NCBI RefSeq assembly: GCF_002204185.1 | Contig: NZ_MXPU01000031.1 | Coordinates: forward strand, 1 to 38,855 | DNA from: Rhizobium esperanzae | GTDB taxonomy: Bacteria > Pseudomonadota > Alphaproteobacteria > Rhizobiales > Rhizobiaceae | DNA: 38,855 bases | Direction: 5' to 3' | Part shown: in pieces, positions 24,692 through 34,093 of the stretch | Position numbering within the stretch: the first letter of the stretch is position 1 | Layout: the number at the start of each line of letters is the position of its first letter | The notes under the pieces: model-generated | Told to the model about the DNA's origin: nothing | The model's database searches: none | The model's input: the letters and a program-made list of their open reading frames with translations, nothing else | Program-made: the position numbers and the translations under genes

Positions 24692-25296
24692 CGGCGTGCC
24701 AGCCGGCGATCCACCCGCACGTCTCCTTGCCCACGCAGTCCAGAAAGATGAGGGGCAAATCCGGCCTATTGCCGTAGGCGGACCGCGGGCAAACGCCGTG
24801 GATCCACAAGCTCTCAGTCACGGCAAAGGGTCAACTTGCCTGGGTTGTAGATCATTTTTGTTTCGATGTTTCCCTCAAGTTCGACATGGGAAATTGCATA
24901 TTGGGACACCCCTGCTTTGCCAGCATTTGTGAGATCGCGATCCACTTGACATCATATAATTAGATTTATTGCGTCACGTAAGGCAGTACCTTCAACCGCG
25001 CCACGCGGCGGCGGAAATCCGCGGGTATGCACTAGTATGCGGGAATAGAAGCTTACTCTGGACAACGTACCCGCTGCGCCCTCTTCGTCTGGACGTCGAG
25101 CTTAAGTCCAAGTGAAGGAATGTCTAACTGCTGTATTTCGAAGCCGACACACAGCTCCCGGAGGGGATTTGGGAATCAACTCCTCGAAATACTTGAAGCC
25201 CGAAGGACAGGATTCGAGCTCCAATCTCAGGATTTCGCCCGCAACAACGAACGGCCTGCAAGGCCAAGTTCGATGGACAAACTAGACGATCGCAAA
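24692..25296. other. Gene-free stretch after the defence cluster
   Basis: Contains no frame with recognisable coding character. The open frames at 24696 and 25120 lack ribosome sites and families, and the second runs antisense through cspA. The A+T-rich bases around 24930-24970 mark the right edge of the cluster, but no direct repeat, tRNA or integrase gene is visible. Confidence 0.4.
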
Positions 25297-25500
25297 TCAA
25301 AGAACGCGTACGTTTTCTGCCTTCGATTTACCAGTCTTCCGATCCTGACCGACATCGTAGCTCACAGTTTGCCCTTCGCTCAGATTGCTGGCGCCCTGCA
25401 AAGCAGACACATGCACAAACACGTCAGCGCCTCCATTGTCGGGCGTAATGAAGCCAAAACCCTTGTTTCCATTGAAAAACTTAACTGTTCCGGTGGCCAT
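25297..25500 (-). CDS. Cold-shock protein, CspA family
   Basis: A 67-residue single OB-fold nucleic-acid chaperone. RNP1 is KGFGFITPD and RNP2 DVFVHVSAL, and the N-terminus is MATGTVKFFNGNKGFGF. I start it at ATG 25500 rather than the upstream in-frame codon at 25515, as AAGGA lies seven bases before it. It binds single-stranded RNA or DNA and melts mRNA structure. It stands alone, with an untranslated leader toward higher coordinates, as is usual for csp genes. Complete and probably functional. Confidence 0.93.
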   Translation of the reverse strand: MATGTVKFFNGNKGFGFITPDNGGADVFVHVSALQGASNLSEGQTVSYDVGQDRKTGKSKAENVRVL

Positions 25501-25739
25501 GAACAAATCCTTCACGATTGCAAAGCAGATTGCCGCTGCAAAAACCTTTAAGGCGACGAGGTGCCATCCGCAATATGTTTGGCCTGATTTTTAAGCCATC
25601 GGAGTGAATCAAGGTTTTCGCTAGTCACTTCTAGGCACCCTTTTTCTGACCTTGTGGGGAGCCTCTCGTGAGGTCCTTAGCGATAGATGATATGGTCATG
25701 GCTGCTGCGAAAATTCGCGGCCCGTTACCCTAACTTTAT

Positions 25740-25930
25740 TCCGGATTGTGCTTACTTCCGGGTCGGCAGCCGCATCCCGTGCGCGTCTGGCGAGCCACGG
25801 CTACCATGTCGGGCCGTTGCGCCTCGCGCGATTCCGTCTAGGGCCAAATCCCGGCGAGTATGGGAGGCGCATGAGGTCTGGGAAAGCCTTTGGCAGTTGG
25901 CCGAACCGGCAGTGCCGTGCGTGAACTCTG
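25740..25930 (+). pseudogene. DUF309-family relic
   Basis: One frame gives LLPGRQPHPVRV, like the opening YLPGrNPHP of DUF309 proteins; the next gives RRVWEAHEVWESLWQLAEP, the family's hallmark (f.eAHEvWE.lW). The stretch between and after is missing or out of frame. DUF309 proteins are small, helical and of unknown function. Regions 25501-25739 and 25931-26136 hold nothing recognisable. Confidence 0.55.
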
Positions 25931-26163
25931 AAGGGACAAATTTCGGCGGCCGGTTCAAAGATTCGCGAGGGGGAATATCAGGCGGCCCGCCTTCACACCG
26001 GCGCTACGTGCCTGGTGTCTCTCCTGCTCGATGCAGTGTTCCTGCGCCAAGCAGCTGAATAACGCCGGAAATCATATCGTGGTTACGGATAAGCTCCTTC
26101 GTCAGCGAGATGATGGGAAGCGTCAGAGTAACCTAAATGCAGATGCAGATCGAAGACATTTTC

Positions 26164-27744
26164 ATGACCGGGGCAACCACCCCTGCTCCGCTGCGCAATG
26201 CAGCATTCTGTTCGATTTGGAGTTCAGCGCAAGTCGCAAATCTCAGATGGCTTGTGCAGACCGTCGCGATTGGTTGGCTGATGGTGACGATCACCGCTTC
26301 CGATCTGACGGTCGCGCTCGTACAGGCGTCGACAACGCTTCCGGCATTCATACTCTCCATCATCGCCGATACTCATAGCCGCCGATCGGTGATGATCATA
26401 GGACTGTCATTGATCGCGCTAGCGTCTGTCGCACTGGCAGGTGCCGCCGCCTTCGGCTTCCTCAGTCCCTGGCTCATTCTAGCGCTGGGATTTATCGCAG
26501 GCTGCGGATTTGCGCTGAATGACCCCGCCTGGCACGCCTCCGTGGGGGATATCCCGGCCGCGGTGACGCTTATGTCTACTGGATATACCATGACGCGAAG
26601 CGTTGGGCCGGCGCTGGGCGGGGTTATTCTCGCCTTTCTCGGACCATTGGCCGCCTTTCTCTTCTCCGCATGCAGCAACCTGGCGCCTCTCGCCGCGGTA
26701 TTGCGTAACAAGTGGCACGCGCGCCCGTCTCCTCTGCCTGCGGAGCGTATGTCGACCGCAATCCGAGATGGCATCCGGTTCACGGCGCTTTCGTCCGATA
26801 TCCGGGCGACAATCATGCGCGCAACCCTCTTCGGCCTTGCCGCTATTGCTATCCTCGCACTTCTGCCGCTCGTCGCCCGCGATCGTTTGGCCGACGACCC
26901 CATCGCCTACGGCGTTCTTTTCGCAGGTTTTGGAACGGGCGCCTGCGTGGCCGGATTGAACAACCGGCTCTTAAGGCAGGAATGGCTGATGGCAATTGCT
27001 TCCATTGCTTGCGCGGTGTGTTGCATCTCACTTGCCTTCACCTCCTCTGTGCCTTCAGCAACACTTGCGCTTGCTTTCGGCGGCGCCGGCTGGATCATCA
27101 CCTGGACCGGCTTTGACGTCTGGGTGCAATTGGCAAGTCCGCGCTGGGTCGTCGGCCGCACGCTCTCGATCTATTATGCATTCCTATCCGGCGGCATGGC
27201 AGCCGGCAGCTGGATCTGGGGCAATGTTGCCCAGTCATATTCGCTCGCTTCTTCTCTCGAGCTGGCCGCGGCCGCCCTGCTTCTTGTTGCTGCGTCAGGG
27301 TTGGTCTTGCAGGTACATCTGGGGGCGGAGGGAGACCAGCAGGGCGCGGTTTTTCCGGCTCCATCGGTGGCGCTTGATCTGAAGCCGCAAAGCGGTCCGA
27401 TTGCAGCGAGGACAGAGTATTCCCTAGACGAAAGCGACCTGGACAGCTTCTTCGATCACATGCGCACTCGCAGATACGCCTTAGCTCGCGCAGGCGCGCG
27501 CGACTGGACGCTCCAGCGAAATCTTCGAAAGCCCTCCCATTGGACGGAAACGTTTCGCACGCCGGCCTGGATGAGTTTCCGGCGTCTGCATCATCGCCTC
27601 TCTCGATCGGATCAGGACGTCTCCCAGCTTCTCGCCGCTTTGCATTTGAGTGAAAAGCCTGCGGAAACTGAGCTCGTTATTGAACGTACAACGGACGCGC
27701 GACGAACCCGGAGCCATCCAGTCCCGCGCGTTTTGCGTCCGTGA
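26164..27744 (+). CDS. MFS exporter (MFS_3/EntS type) with C-terminal monooxygenase-like domain, copy 1
   Basis: A 526-residue membrane exporter of the MFS_3 group (siderophore and small-molecule efflux), with about twelve hydrophobic helices up to residue 400. A soluble tail follows (TEYSLDESDLDSFFDHM, GARDWTLQRNLRKPSHW, TETFRTPAWMSFRRLHHRL) that looks like the antibiotic-biosynthesis-monooxygenase fold. The loop 2-3 motif reads LPAFILSIIADTHSRRS; compared with copy 2 it lacks four residues before ADxxSRR, which may impair gating. ATG 26137 is an alternative start nine codons upstream. The substrate is unknown. The gene is a tandem duplicate of the one at 28120. Confidence 0.82.
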   Translation: MTGATTPAPLRNAAFCSIWSSAQVANLRWLVQTVAIGWLMVTITASDLTVALVQASTTLPAFILSIIADTHSRRSVMIIGLSLIALASVALAGAAAFGFLSPWLILALGFIAGCGFALNDPAWHASVGDIPAAVTLMSTGYTMTRSVGPALGGVILAFLGPLAAFLFSACSNLAPLAAVLRNKWHARPSPLPAERMSTAIRDGIRFTALSSDIRATIMRATLFGLAAIAILALLPLVARDRLADDPIAYGVLFAGFGTGACVAGLNNRLLRQEWLMAIASIACAVCCISLAFTSSVPSATLALAFGGAGWIITWTGFDVWVQLASPRWVVGRTLSIYYAFLSGGMAAGSWIWGNVAQSYSLASSLELAAAALLLVAASGLVLQVHLGAEGDQQGAVFPAPSVALDLKPQSGPIAARTEYSLDESDLDSFFDHMRTRRYALARAGARDWTLQRNLRKPSHWTETFRTPAWMSFRRLHHRLSRSDQDVSQLLAALHLSEKPAETELVIERTTDARRTRSHPVPRVLRP

Positions 27745-27904
27745 GGTGATTAGTGATGAGACCATCCGTCGAGCAGCAACGGTTAGAAGGCGGCGCCGAC
27801 CAAAAACAAAACCTCACGATCACTAGGACTGCGGAGAATAGCTGCAAGCCCAACACAGCTCCTGGCCTGGGAGTGGCATCAACCCCTGCCATCCAGGTTC
27901 ACTC

Positions 27905-27942
27905 GGCTGTCGTCGATCCCTGGTCGACGACAGCCGCTTTTT
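27905..27942 (+). terminator. Rho-independent terminator between the two MFS genes
   Basis: Perfect 12-bp stem GGCTGTCGTCGA (27905-27916) / 27924-27935 with a 7-base loop, followed by GCTTTTTCC. It lies 160 bases after copy 1 and 178 bases before copy 2, so the copies are probably separate transcription units or coupled by attenuation. The rest of 27745-28119 holds no supported gene. Confidence 0.8.
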
Positions 27943-28119
27943 CCTCTATTTTTGATTGTGGTCTTGCCGCAGCCCGCCGAAGCGGAACTTGCGACCCTCT
28001 GCTCACAGGCTCAAGGCCGGAGAGAGGAAGTAAGGCCAACCCAGTTCCCACTGCCCTCCCTCATCGCCGCCGCCCCGCAAAGACGGCCGAAGTGCCCCGT
28101 CCGAAAGAGACCGAATGAC

Positions 28120-29757
28120 ATGCCATCAAATGAAGGGACAGCATCCGTAGGCCTACTGGCGCCACTGAAGAATTCGACGTTCCGTTCGATTTTCTTCGCG
28201 TCGCAGCTCTCCAGCCTGGGTTGGCTGATGCAGACGGTGGCTCTCAGCTGGCTGATGGCCACCGTTTCCACCTCGGATGTGATGGTCGCCCTTGTCCAGG
28301 CATCGTCTACCCTGCCTGCCTTTTTTCTTGCGATTTTCGTTGGCGCGATTGCCGACAACTACAGCCGGCGCATGGTCATGATCGTCGGCCGAAGCCTGAT
28401 GATGGCGGCCTCGGCGATGCTGACGATCCTGATGGCTTTCGGCATCACCGATCCATGGATGATCCTGGCGTTCAGTTTCCTTGACGGCTGCGGTATCGCA
28501 CTCAGCGATCCCGCGTGGCGCGCTTCGCTTGGCGACATGCTGGAGCGCCGCCATCTGCCGTCGGCCGTCACCCTTCTCAATGTCGGATTCAACACGGTCC
28601 GTAGCGTCGGTCCCGCGCTTGGCGGCATCATCGTTGCGATTTTTGGGCCGCTCGTCACTTTCGCGCTCACCACGCTTGGCTTCGTCGCGCCCCTCACCGC
28701 TCTGTGGCGAAACAAGTGGACCGTGAAAGCGTCGCCCCTCCCTCGCGAAGCGCTTATGACGGCGATCTATGATGGACTGCGGTTCACGGCGATATCCTCG
28801 GAAATCAAGGCGACCATTGTCCGCGGTACGCTGTTTGGGCTGACCGGAACCTCGATGCTGGCGCTCCTGCCGCTCGTCGCAAGAGACTTCTTGAAGGGCG
28901 GCCCAATCGACTACGGTATTCTCATGGGTGGCTTCGGCGCCGGCGCGCTGATCGCGGGGCTCCTGAACCCGCCACTCAGGCGCGCGGTCACGCAGGAACT
29001 GCTGATTGTTCTGGCATGTGTCGCGTGCGCGGTATGTGCGATCTCAGTTGCGCTGACGTCTTCCCTGATCATCGCAACAGTCTGCCTCGCCTTCGGCGGC
29101 GCCGGCTGGGTAACCGGATGGTCGGGGTTCGGCGTCAACGTGCAGTTGGCAAGCCCGCGCTGGGTGGTGGGTCGCACGATTTCCATCTACAGCGCTTTTA
29201 CTTATGGGGGGATCGCCGCTGGCAGTTGGCTCTGGGGAATTATCGCCGAAAACCATTCCCTCTCCTTATCCTTGGCATGTTCTGCTGCCGCCTCGTTGCT
29301 GGTCGCCGCACTTGGGCTCAAGCTGCCGATCAGCAACCGCTTGGAGTCTGAACTCGAAGCCTCCGGCGCCTTCGATGCGCCAGTACCTGCACTCGATCTG
29401 AAGCCGAGAAGCGGCCCAATTCTGGTGACGACGGAATATGCGATTGCCGAAGAGAACGCCGCTGTGTTTCTTGAGATCATGCGCAGACGGCGGCATGTTC
29501 AAAGCCGAGCCGGCGCACGCCATTGGACCCTCACGCGCGACGTTCAGCAGCCTTCGCGATGGCTCGAGACCTTCCGGACGCCAACCTGGACGGATTACCA
29601 TCGCCTTCATCACCGCCTCAACGAAGCGGACAAGCGCCTGGGCGATGAGCTCAAGTCGCTGAGCGTGGCATCCGACCTCCCGCGAACAATCGTTCTGGTG
29701 GAGCGCCCGACGGCTGCGCGCAAGTCCACGCCCGTGCCGTACGTTTCCCAGAAATGA
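28120..29757 (+). CDS. MFS exporter (MFS_3/EntS type) with C-terminal monooxygenase-like domain, copy 2
   Basis: A 545-residue paralogue of the previous exporter; the two align along their whole length (VNVQLASPRWVVGRTISIYS in this copy, VWVQLASPRWVVGRTLSIYY in the other). Here loop 2-3 is complete (IFVGAIADNYSRRMVMIVG). The tail reads TTEYAIAEENAAVFLEIMRR, RAGARHWTLTRDVQQPS, RWLETFRTPTWTDYHRLHHR. I use ATG 28120 because similarity to copy 1 begins soon after. The stop overlaps a possible start of the next small gene (ATGA), implying co-transcription. Substrate unknown; the tail may act on or sense the exported compound. Confidence 0.85.
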   Translation: MPSNEGTASVGLLAPLKNSTFRSIFFASQLSSLGWLMQTVALSWLMATVSTSDVMVALVQASSTLPAFFLAIFVGAIADNYSRRMVMIVGRSLMMAASAMLTILMAFGITDPWMILAFSFLDGCGIALSDPAWRASLGDMLERRHLPSAVTLLNVGFNTVRSVGPALGGIIVAIFGPLVTFALTTLGFVAPLTALWRNKWTVKASPLPREALMTAIYDGLRFTAISSEIKATIVRGTLFGLTGTSMLALLPLVARDFLKGGPIDYGILMGGFGAGALIAGLLNPPLRRAVTQELLIVLACVACAVCAISVALTSSLIIATVCLAFGGAGWVTGWSGFGVNVQLASPRWVVGRTISIYSAFTYGGIAAGSWLWGIIAENHSLSLSLACSAAASLLVAALGLKLPISNRLESELEASGAFDAPVPALDLKPRSGPILVTTEYAIAEENAAVFLEIMRRRRHVQSRAGARHWTLTRDVQQPSRWLETFRTPTWTDYHRLHHRLNEADKRLGDELKSLSVASDLPRTIVLVERPTAARKSTPVPYVSQK

Positions 29758-29810
29758 GCACGCTATGCGACTCCGAGGCAACTCATCCAGCAAGAGAGGA
29801 TCGTTCGATA

Positions 29811-30005
29811 ATGGATACGTCGAAGCTTTGCCCCCTCCAGTTGGCCTCCCTCCGATGGCTGAAACAGAGCAGAACGTTGGAAGAGATCGCGCGGATCGAG
29901 GACCGAACCGTCGTCGATATCGAGCGATGCCTGCAGGATGCTTTGGTGCTGCTCGGCGCAGACTCGATTGAGGCGGCCATTCGTATGATCGAAAAGACAG
30001 CTTGA
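29811..30005 (+). CDS. Small LuxR-type helix-turn-helix protein
   Basis: A 64-residue protein made almost only of a GerE/LuxR-type DNA-binding domain: LCPLQLASLRWLKQSRTLEE, IARIEDRTVVDIERCL, LVLLGADSIEAAIRMI, parallel to LT.rE.evL.wla.G.s..eIA..l..s..TV..hl.....KLg....~A. There is no receiver or signal domain. Start ATG 29811 has GAGAGGA upstream; an alternative ATG at 29754 overlaps the exporter stop and would add 19 residues. It probably regulates, or is cotranscribed with, the exporter. From 30006 to 30206 nothing is recognised. Confidence 0.65.
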   Translation: MDTSKLCPLQLASLRWLKQSRTLEEIARIEDRTVVDIERCLQDALVLLGADSIEAAIRMIEKTA

Positions 30006-30206
30006 AGTAATGGCGATCTTTCGGCGCGCTGCTTGAGGCTTTGAAAATTCGGATTCGAGCGCACGGTGGAAGGAGCCGCGGGAACGCCGCCTGTATTAGG
30101 TCGCGATTCCAGGAAATCCGGAACCGGTGTTCGATTTTATTCTCGGCATTCCCGCGCGAAGCAACTCGGCGAAGGAGCTTCTCTTCCGTTGAGCCCTTCG
30201 TGAAAG

Positions 30207-30506
30207 TTATCCTTGCGGCGGCAGTCCGAGACCTCCCCGGTCATCCGGTCCATCGTCTGGAATCGCAATCGACCGATGATCGACATCCGCCCCTTCGTCG
30301 CAGCGATTCACACCAAGTGGATTTGACCTGGACAGCGACCGCTCGCGCTGAAGCGCAGAATATCGGCGGCGCATTTCATCGGACGCAATCCTCCCTGCCG
30401 TCCAAAGAGCGACCAGTTCCATGAAACCCGGGTCTTCATCGAGCCGAATTCCCCGTGCATTCCAACGCGCGATGACCCGCTCGGCTATGTCCCTGCGTGA
30501 ATCCAT
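30207..30506 (-). CDS. Small rhizobial hypothetical protein
   Basis: About 99 residues from ATG 30506 (AGGGAAG upstream). MDSRRDIAERVIARWNARGI, DPGFMELVALWTAGRIASDE and MRRRYSALQRERSL follow the pattern of small rhizobial proteins (iAe.ViarW.arG...d.dp.f..lv..w..G.I...emR.rY..l...R). The conserved part ends near residue 60; the remainder may be a read-on tail after damage. No function is known to me. Confidence 0.55.
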   Translation of the reverse strand: MDSRRDIAERVIARWNARGIRLDEDPGFMELVALWTAGRIASDEMRRRYSALQRERSLSRSNPLGVNRCDEGADVDHRSIAIPDDGPDDRGGLGLPPQG

Positions 30507-30624
30507 TACCAACTTCCCTGCCCGGCCTGCCGCCTACGCGGTGAGATACCAAGTTGCTGGGTTCTTCGCCAGTTGAAAGCGTCCGATATGTCACGCCGGG
30601 TGCCCGCGATCTGTTTCCGGGAGC

Positions 30625-30795
30625 TTGTTAGCTGGAGCTATCGAGATCGCTAAGACGCACTTTCCAGCTCTCTCCGACCTGATGGCCCCCGCCACCATCT
30701 TTTCCGTCGACCGCGAATACGGCGTCCTGCCGTCCGACGAAATCGACGTCGACGACGATCTTGAGATCGTCCATGAATACACGCCTTGGCATTGA
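30625..30795 (+). other. Possible C-terminal fragment of an unknown gene
   Basis: An open frame without ATG (TTG at 30625 after GGGAG is possible) reads LAGAIEIAKTHFPALSDLMA, PATIFSVDREYGVLPSDEID and ends EIVHEYTPWH. The acidic, regular composition looks coding, unlike the other frames here. I do not recognise it. It lies upstream of the DUF3991 relic on the same strand. Confidence 0.3.
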
Positions 30796-30988
30796 GCGGG
30801 CGGCGACATGGCCTGCGGCCGTGCCGCTTGCGAGCGGCGGGCCGCAAGGGAGGCTTCGCCGCGGCCGACTTTGTATAATTCACTAGGTTGCCAGCCGCGC
30901 CGTTGCGGCCTTTGCTCTTCGCGGCCGCTGAAGCGGCTAATAGATAACGCTGACGAGCAGGAGGCGATCACTCGTGATCGGAAGGAAA

Positions 30989-32058
30989 ATGAAAAGAAGA
31001 GAGATAGAGGGCCTTCGCGAGGCCGTATCCTGCGCCGCGGTGCTGGAAGAGGCCGGTTTTGCCGTTGACGCCAAGGAGAGCACCCGTCGGGCAGTGAAGT
31101 TTCGGCGCAGCAGTGAGATTGTCATAGTCACGCATGAAGGGCGGGGATGGTTCGACCCCTAAGCGAGGCGAAAGGCGATGTCTTTGGGCTCGTCGAGCAC
31201 CTCGATCGCGCCGGCTTTCTCGAAGCCGTCGAAAAGGTCGGGAGTCTCGTGGGATTCAAAATTTCCGCGCCAGGATGGCAATCTCGAAGCCCTGTCGCCA
31301 ACTCCGAGTTTTCCATTTCCGATCGTTGGCAGGCACGTCGCCGCCCGTGGCAAGGCTCATCGACCTGGCAATACCTGCACAACGAGCGCTGCCTTCCGAC
31401 ATATCTGCTCCGCACGGCGATCGAACGCGACCTCCTTCGAGAAGGCCCGAACGGCAGCCTTTGGGCCGCTCATACGAACCATGCCGGCGACATCACCGGA
31501 TGGGAGGCGCGCGGCCCGCAATATCGCGGCTTTGCCACCGGGGGAGCGAAGGTCCTGTTCCGCTTTGGCTCGGACGCTTCAATGCGCCTGGCTGTGACGG
31601 AAGCTGCGATTGACGCCATGAGCCTTGCCGCCATCGAAGGATTGCGTGATGGAACGCTTTATCTCAGCACCGGCGGCGGCTGCTGGTCTCCGACCACGGC
31701 CGCAGCCCTTGGTGCGCTTGCTTCACGTCGCAATGTCCAACTCGTCGCTGCGACAGACGCCAATCCTCAAGGCGACATGTTTGCCGGCCGATTACGGGCG
31801 CTTGCCGACGGCGCCGGCTGCGACTGGATGCGGCTCCGCCCACCGCGAGAGGATTGGAACGAGGCTCTGAAGCTTCGCGTGAAACAGAGGAATGAGAATA
31901 GGAAAAGGGTGGGTGGGAAAGAGAAGGAGGCGTGCCGCATGCGCCCCAGCCGCGTCGAGGCAGGCTCCGCCCGGTTCAAGCCGGCCCTGGACCCGGCCGG
32001 TCGCGATGTCGGCGGAGGAAAGGGGCATGAAGGACTTAGGTGCCGAACCGCTCGATAA
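30989..32058 (+). pseudogene. DUF3991/Toprim plasmid protein with single frameshift
   Basis: The first frame reads MKRREIEGLREAVSCAAVLE, then KESTRRAVKFRRSSEIVI and HEGRGWFDP and stops at 31162. The next frame continues PLSEAKGDVFGLVEHLDRAG, WQYLHNERCLPTYLLRTAIE, the Toprim core with Glu (LAVTEAAIDAMSLA) and Asp (VAATDANPQGDMFAGRL), and PREDWNEALK. Adding one C to the run at about 31154 would restore a normal protein of about 355 residues. Such proteins resemble plasmid primase-type Toprim enzymes. A start at GTG 30974, after AGGAGG, is also possible. It may be a true mutation or a base-calling error. Confidence 0.82.
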
Positions 32059-32386
32059 TTGCTGGAGATGACGCGCCGATCGAAGCCCAGGCTAGCCGGC
32101 AGGACCGCACCGGCTGATCGCCGCGGCGCGCGCACGCCAAGCGCACGCCGGCGGATCGCGATCTACACCAACCGTCGGCAGATCAACGAATTGCGCCGCG
32201 CCAACGATCGCAAGGTCGTGCCCGAGAAACGCGCAGCGTGGGAGGACAAGCTCGCCCAGCAGCGATCGCTGATCCAGGTTCTACAGGTCGAGGAACGACG
32301 GCCCGTCACAGAAAATGCCATTCTACTGAAGCGTTTCCTACGAAGCTGAAACGGAGGTTGATCGCCGGCGGCATGCCCGACTCCTC
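32059..32386 (+). other. Possible small basic coiled-coil ORF, weak
   Basis: The frame 32068-32349 gives MTRRSKPRLAGRTAPADRRG, IYTNRRQINELRRANDRKVV and WEDKLAQQRSLIQVLQVEER, basic and then coiled-coil-like. There is no clear ribosome site and no family I know. It sits between two broken genes and may be chance. Confidence 0.25.
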
Positions 32387-33361
32387 GCAGAACGCGCCAA
32401 GTGGCTCCTCTCGACGGCCCTTGTCTGGATCACATATTTCTTCGCGCTTCAAATGATCGAACCCGCTGTGGTCTTCACAGTGTTTTCAGGGCTTATAGCT
32501 GTTAGCGTCCTAGTTGCCTCCGCTTGCGGGGTTCCGGAAGCGTCACCGTTGCGCAACCGGGTCGAAGGGGTCGGCTTGATCGCCATAGTAATCGGCGTCG
32601 GTTATCTGGCGACGATCACGATGCTCGGACAATCAGGCTTCGTGCGAGGCGGCTGGGCTGCCGCGATGGCCGGATTGCTGCTGACCAGTGTGTCTGCCGT
32701 TAGCCTCACGGCGATTATGGTCTACAGCCAGCGACTCAACGGCCTCGGTATCGCACCGGCTGCTCAATATGGGCTGCGGTTTCCGCTGTACGTAATGATG
32801 GCACTCCCAGCCGCGTGGTTCGACCTGGATGGGAAAGGTCCGGTCGATCTCAGTGGGCTGCTTGCTGTCATCATGATCGGATTGGCGATCATGGCGTTTC
32901 CAGTTTTTGCGATGCAAAAGGCCATTTCGCTGATGTCCACCCTGTCGCTGGCCGCGATTACGGCGCTTGGTCCACTATTCGTTTTCCTGTTCCAAATCAT
33001 TGAAGGTCGCGTGGCTTACGCGCCGGCCACGATGATGGGTCTGATGATCTATTTCGCAGGAGCTGTACTGGCGGCATATGGTGGAGCCGGCCTGTCGGAC
33101 GCTCACAAGCGGCGACAGCCGCCGCAGAACTCCTACGTTGGCTATAATTGCTCGCAGAAGTCACTATTTTGCGAGGAAGTTTTCATCCCATTCATTTCCG
33201 CTCCGGGCGACAGACGTCGATATTCCTTGACTGTCAGGATATATCGCCGACCTCGGCAGCTGCTTCCTGTGCGCCGATCTTGGCATTGCTCCCGAGCTCG
33301 AGCTCGAGCTCGAGCCCCCCCGATCACGCCTCGTACCTTGGCTCCTGGCTCAAGGTCCTGA
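32387..33361 (+). pseudogene. DMT/EamA-type transporter, N-terminally truncated
   Basis: The coding look begins before the first ATG (32453): AERAKWLLSTALVWITYFFA, LQMIEPAVVFTVFSGLIAV. It continues through further hydrophobic helices (MALPAAWF, LLAVIMIGLAIMAFPVF, STLSLAAITALGPLFVFLF, MMGLMIYFAGAVLAAYGGAG) to about 33110. This matches the second part of an EamA/DMT permease of about 300 residues, with the first helices missing. After KRRQPPQNSY the frame merely runs into ardC debris until 33361. No function is expected. Confidence 0.6.
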
Positions 33362-33468
33362 GCGACGACCGACGGGCTATCTTCCAGGCGGCGGCGCATG
33401 CACAACGGGCGCTAAGTTTCCTGCACTCGCTGCAGCCCGAAACCGCTGGCGAGCGGCTCGCTGCCTGA
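33246..33468 (+). pseudogene. ardC antirestriction protein, C-terminal relic
   Basis: The first frame is ADLGSCFLCADLGIAPELEL, like the ArdC AELGaaFLcadLGi.pe. After a run of seven C near 33315 the frame changes and DHASYLGSWLKVLSDDRRAI, FQAAAHAQRALSFLHSLQP follow, the typical ArdC end (DHAsYi.sWl.vLk.DkRAIf.AA..Aq.A...L..L). The N-terminal DNA-binding and zincin parts are absent. ArdC proteins help plasmids escape restriction on entry. Confidence 0.75.
33293..33315 (+). repeat. GAGCTC microsatellite inside ardC relic
   Basis: Three to four tandem GAGCTC units run into a 7-C tract. They encode Glu-Leu repeats where ArdC proteins have only a short linker before DHASY, so this is slippage-type expansion next to the frameshift. 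Confidence 0.75.
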
Positions 33469-33474
33469 GGACCA

Positions 33475-33651
33475 TCAGCGTCGGTCGTTGGTCTCGCCAG
33501 CGGCCGGCACCTGTTCAGGCTTCAACGCGGAGAGCGTGTCAGGATCAGCCGTAAGGTCCAGTTTGCCCCAGATCGAGGTTTTCCGGTCGATCGGCTTGAG
33601 CTTCCGGGACGGCTTGATTTCGACGACAAACGGCTTTGGCTGCTGACGCAT
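33475..33651 (-). CDS. Small plasmid-borne hypothetical protein, 58 residues
   Basis: MRQQPKPFVVEIKPSRKLKP, IDRKTSIWGKLDLTADPD and LSALKPEQVP form a short basic protein that I associate with rhizobial plasmid backbones near DUF736 genes. ATG 33651 has a perfect GGAGGA five bases upstream, which decides the start although the frame is open much further. It reads away from the DUF736 gene. Function unknown. Confidence 0.65.
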   Translation of the reverse strand: MRQQPKPFVVEIKPSRKLKPIDRKTSIWGKLDLTADPDTLSALKPEQVPAAGETNDRR

Positions 33652-33997
33652 AGATCCTCCAGGCGACGATTCGCGCGCACGACGATAGCCCGAAGAACGG
33701 CCAATGCAACGCCCTGGTTCGGCTGTTCCCGGACGTCTGATTTTGACATGTGGACGGGGCGGCAGGTCCACCGTTGCAGGGATCCGGCAGGCAGTCGGGG
33801 CGCAGCTGCCATCGCCATATCCCCTTGGCCCTGGAGCCGAGCCACGTCCTTCGCGGGCTCGATGAGGCGTGTCTGATCGAAAACCGGCTTCGCCTCGATC
33901 GTCCTCCCGCAACGGCCTTCCAAAACTTTCTTCCCCTGAGCGCGATGCGCCCATTCCTCGCGGGACAACAAAGTTTCTCCTGGCCGCCCTCCATTTC

Positions 33998-34042
33998 ATT
34001 TCGGCCCCCGGGTGCGGTCCGATCGTCCCCGATCCTTGCGAC
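33998..34042 (+). promoter_or_regulatory. Shared leader element, copy 1 (upstream of DUF736 gene)
   Basis: ATTTCGGCCCCCGGGTGCG followed 17 bases later by TCCTTGCGAC, which starts 61 bases before ATG 34094. Similar pairs precede the genes at 34723, 35216 and 36035. It may be a common promoter or operator. Confidence 0.4.
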
Positions 34043-34093
34043 AGCCATCGAGGCCGCGATGGGCGCGGCCCGAAACAGCAAAGGAATACGACA

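Noticed and set aside
24696..24932. 78-codon frame right after the SLATT gene
   Set aside because: No ribosome site, no family and odd Cys-rich, low-complexity composition; not counted as a sixth gene of the cluster.
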